Source of the DNA: Ridgeia piscesae
Lineage: Eukaryota; Annelida; Polychaeta; Sabellida; Siboglinidae
Direction: 5' to 3'
DNA length: 64,000 nucleotides
NCBI GenBank assembly: GCA_025642075.2
Contig: JAODUO010000189.1
Coordinates: forward strand, 466,001-530,000
In this document: in pieces, positions 63,181-64,000 of the stretch
Layout of the letters: the number at the start of each line of letters is the position of its first letter
Position numbering within the stretch: position 1 is the first letter of the stretch
Notes under the pieces: generated by a model
The model's database searches: none
Told to the model about the DNA's origin: nothing
The model's input: the letters and a program-made list of their open reading frames with translations, nothing else
Made by a program: the position numbers and the translations under genes

Positions 63181-64000
63181 AAATGACAAACACTGAAGTC
63201 CAGCAACATTTTGTAATATCTATACACACATCACACAAACACACATAGATAATGTCTACTGTACAAATCTATATATTTACAGCTTGTAACTGGCAATAAA
63301 TATACATAAAAAACACAATTAACCTATGTCATTCTGAATGTGTCATTGCACACTGACACAACTATAGCGTGCAACACACAAGTCGGCGACGGAATGAAAC
63401 TGCTGCGAATCATCATATCACATGACACTGGCCAAGTGGTTGTTGCAATCACCAACAGTTTCCAATAAATAACGACAATCTAGTTGTTGTTCAACAACTA
63501 TCTTGGAATCTAAACACATCATTCAACGTTAGAGCTTCTGCTATATTTAGATGAAAGTTTCCACGCAGGGTGTTGGATTGTTATTTAGCAATCCAACACA
63601 CTAATGTGAGACGAGCAACAATGAGTGTGTACTACGTTATGTCACATGTCTTGAGTACCAGTGACACTGTTTGTCCAGGTATTCAACCAGGGTTGCCACC
63701 TGTCACTTAAAATATGGAATTTTCCGTATTTGTAAGATAAACATTGTATACTTTATAATAGGAATGGGTGTCCATCTTATACTTTTCCTTGGGGAATGTG
63801 GCAACCTTATTTTGAATGGTTATCATAAGTAGCACAGTGCTTAGTTCATCGACTGCCACCAGATGGCAGTAGCAGCCAACCACTCTTCCTTAAAATGTTG
63901 GTTAAGCGTCCAACCTAACAAGCATCTTAATAAGAAAATGTCTAAATGTAAGTCTTTGGAGCAAGAATCGCCCATATCTATCCGAGCTCAAACTACACAA
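63181..64000. other. intergenic DNA, no feature seen
   Basis: Unique sequence to the window end; no gene or RNA supported. Confidence 0.5.

Overview
This is a nuclear fragment from an animal, almost certainly a marine invertebrate. Spliced exons with GT/AG borders encode two metazoan signalling proteins. Introns and intergenic DNA hold tRNA-derived SINEs, a CR1/jockey-type LINE, pogo-like and hAT-like DNA elements, long (TA)n tracts and many minisatellites. Nothing looks bacterial or viral. The species cannot be fixed from the sequence.

Two genes are arranged head to head. On the minus strand, from about 21.7 kb leftwards to beyond base 1, lies a RalGDS-like (RGL family) guanine-nucleotide exchange factor for Ral GTPases. 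Eleven exons join in a consistent reading phase: an N-terminal leader, the REM/RasGEF-N module, the CDC25-type catalytic domain and a Ser/Pro linker. The C-terminal Ras-association domain would be to the left of the window. On the plus strand, from 40.86 to 58.78 kb, lies a TRAF2/TRAF3-like receptor adaptor: RING, TRAF zinc fingers, coiled coil and the second half of the TRAF-C/MATH domain. The exon for the first half of MATH cannot be found.

Layout: 1-2.0 kb minisatellite; 2.0-22.3 kb RGL exons, with intronic arrays, a pogo-like element (9.4-10.8 kb) and a decayed LINE (11.9-14.8 kb); 22.3-33.8 kb intergenic DNA with small DNA transposons and a SINE; 33.8-38.2 kb a duplicated block holding three copies of a possible TRAF leader exon; 40.9-58.8 kb TRAF, whose introns are mostly tandem arrays; 58.8-64 kb 3' flank with a hAT-like element and a SINE.

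The most unusual feature is where the arrays sit. At six exons in the two genes (RGL exons 4, 6 and 8; TRAF exons 5, 6 and the exon before the last) the tandem unit contains the exon border: splice donor or acceptor plus adjoining exon or intron sequence. The arrays therefore multiply splice sites, about 30 donors in one case and 12 acceptors in another. At RGL exon 6 each extra donor would add exactly nine in-frame codons. A 41-bp satellite also occurs as two multi-kilobase arrays in opposite orientation around TRAF exons 6 and 7, able to form a very long RNA hairpin.

All calls come from reading the sequence by eye; no database search, splice predictor or RNA data were used.
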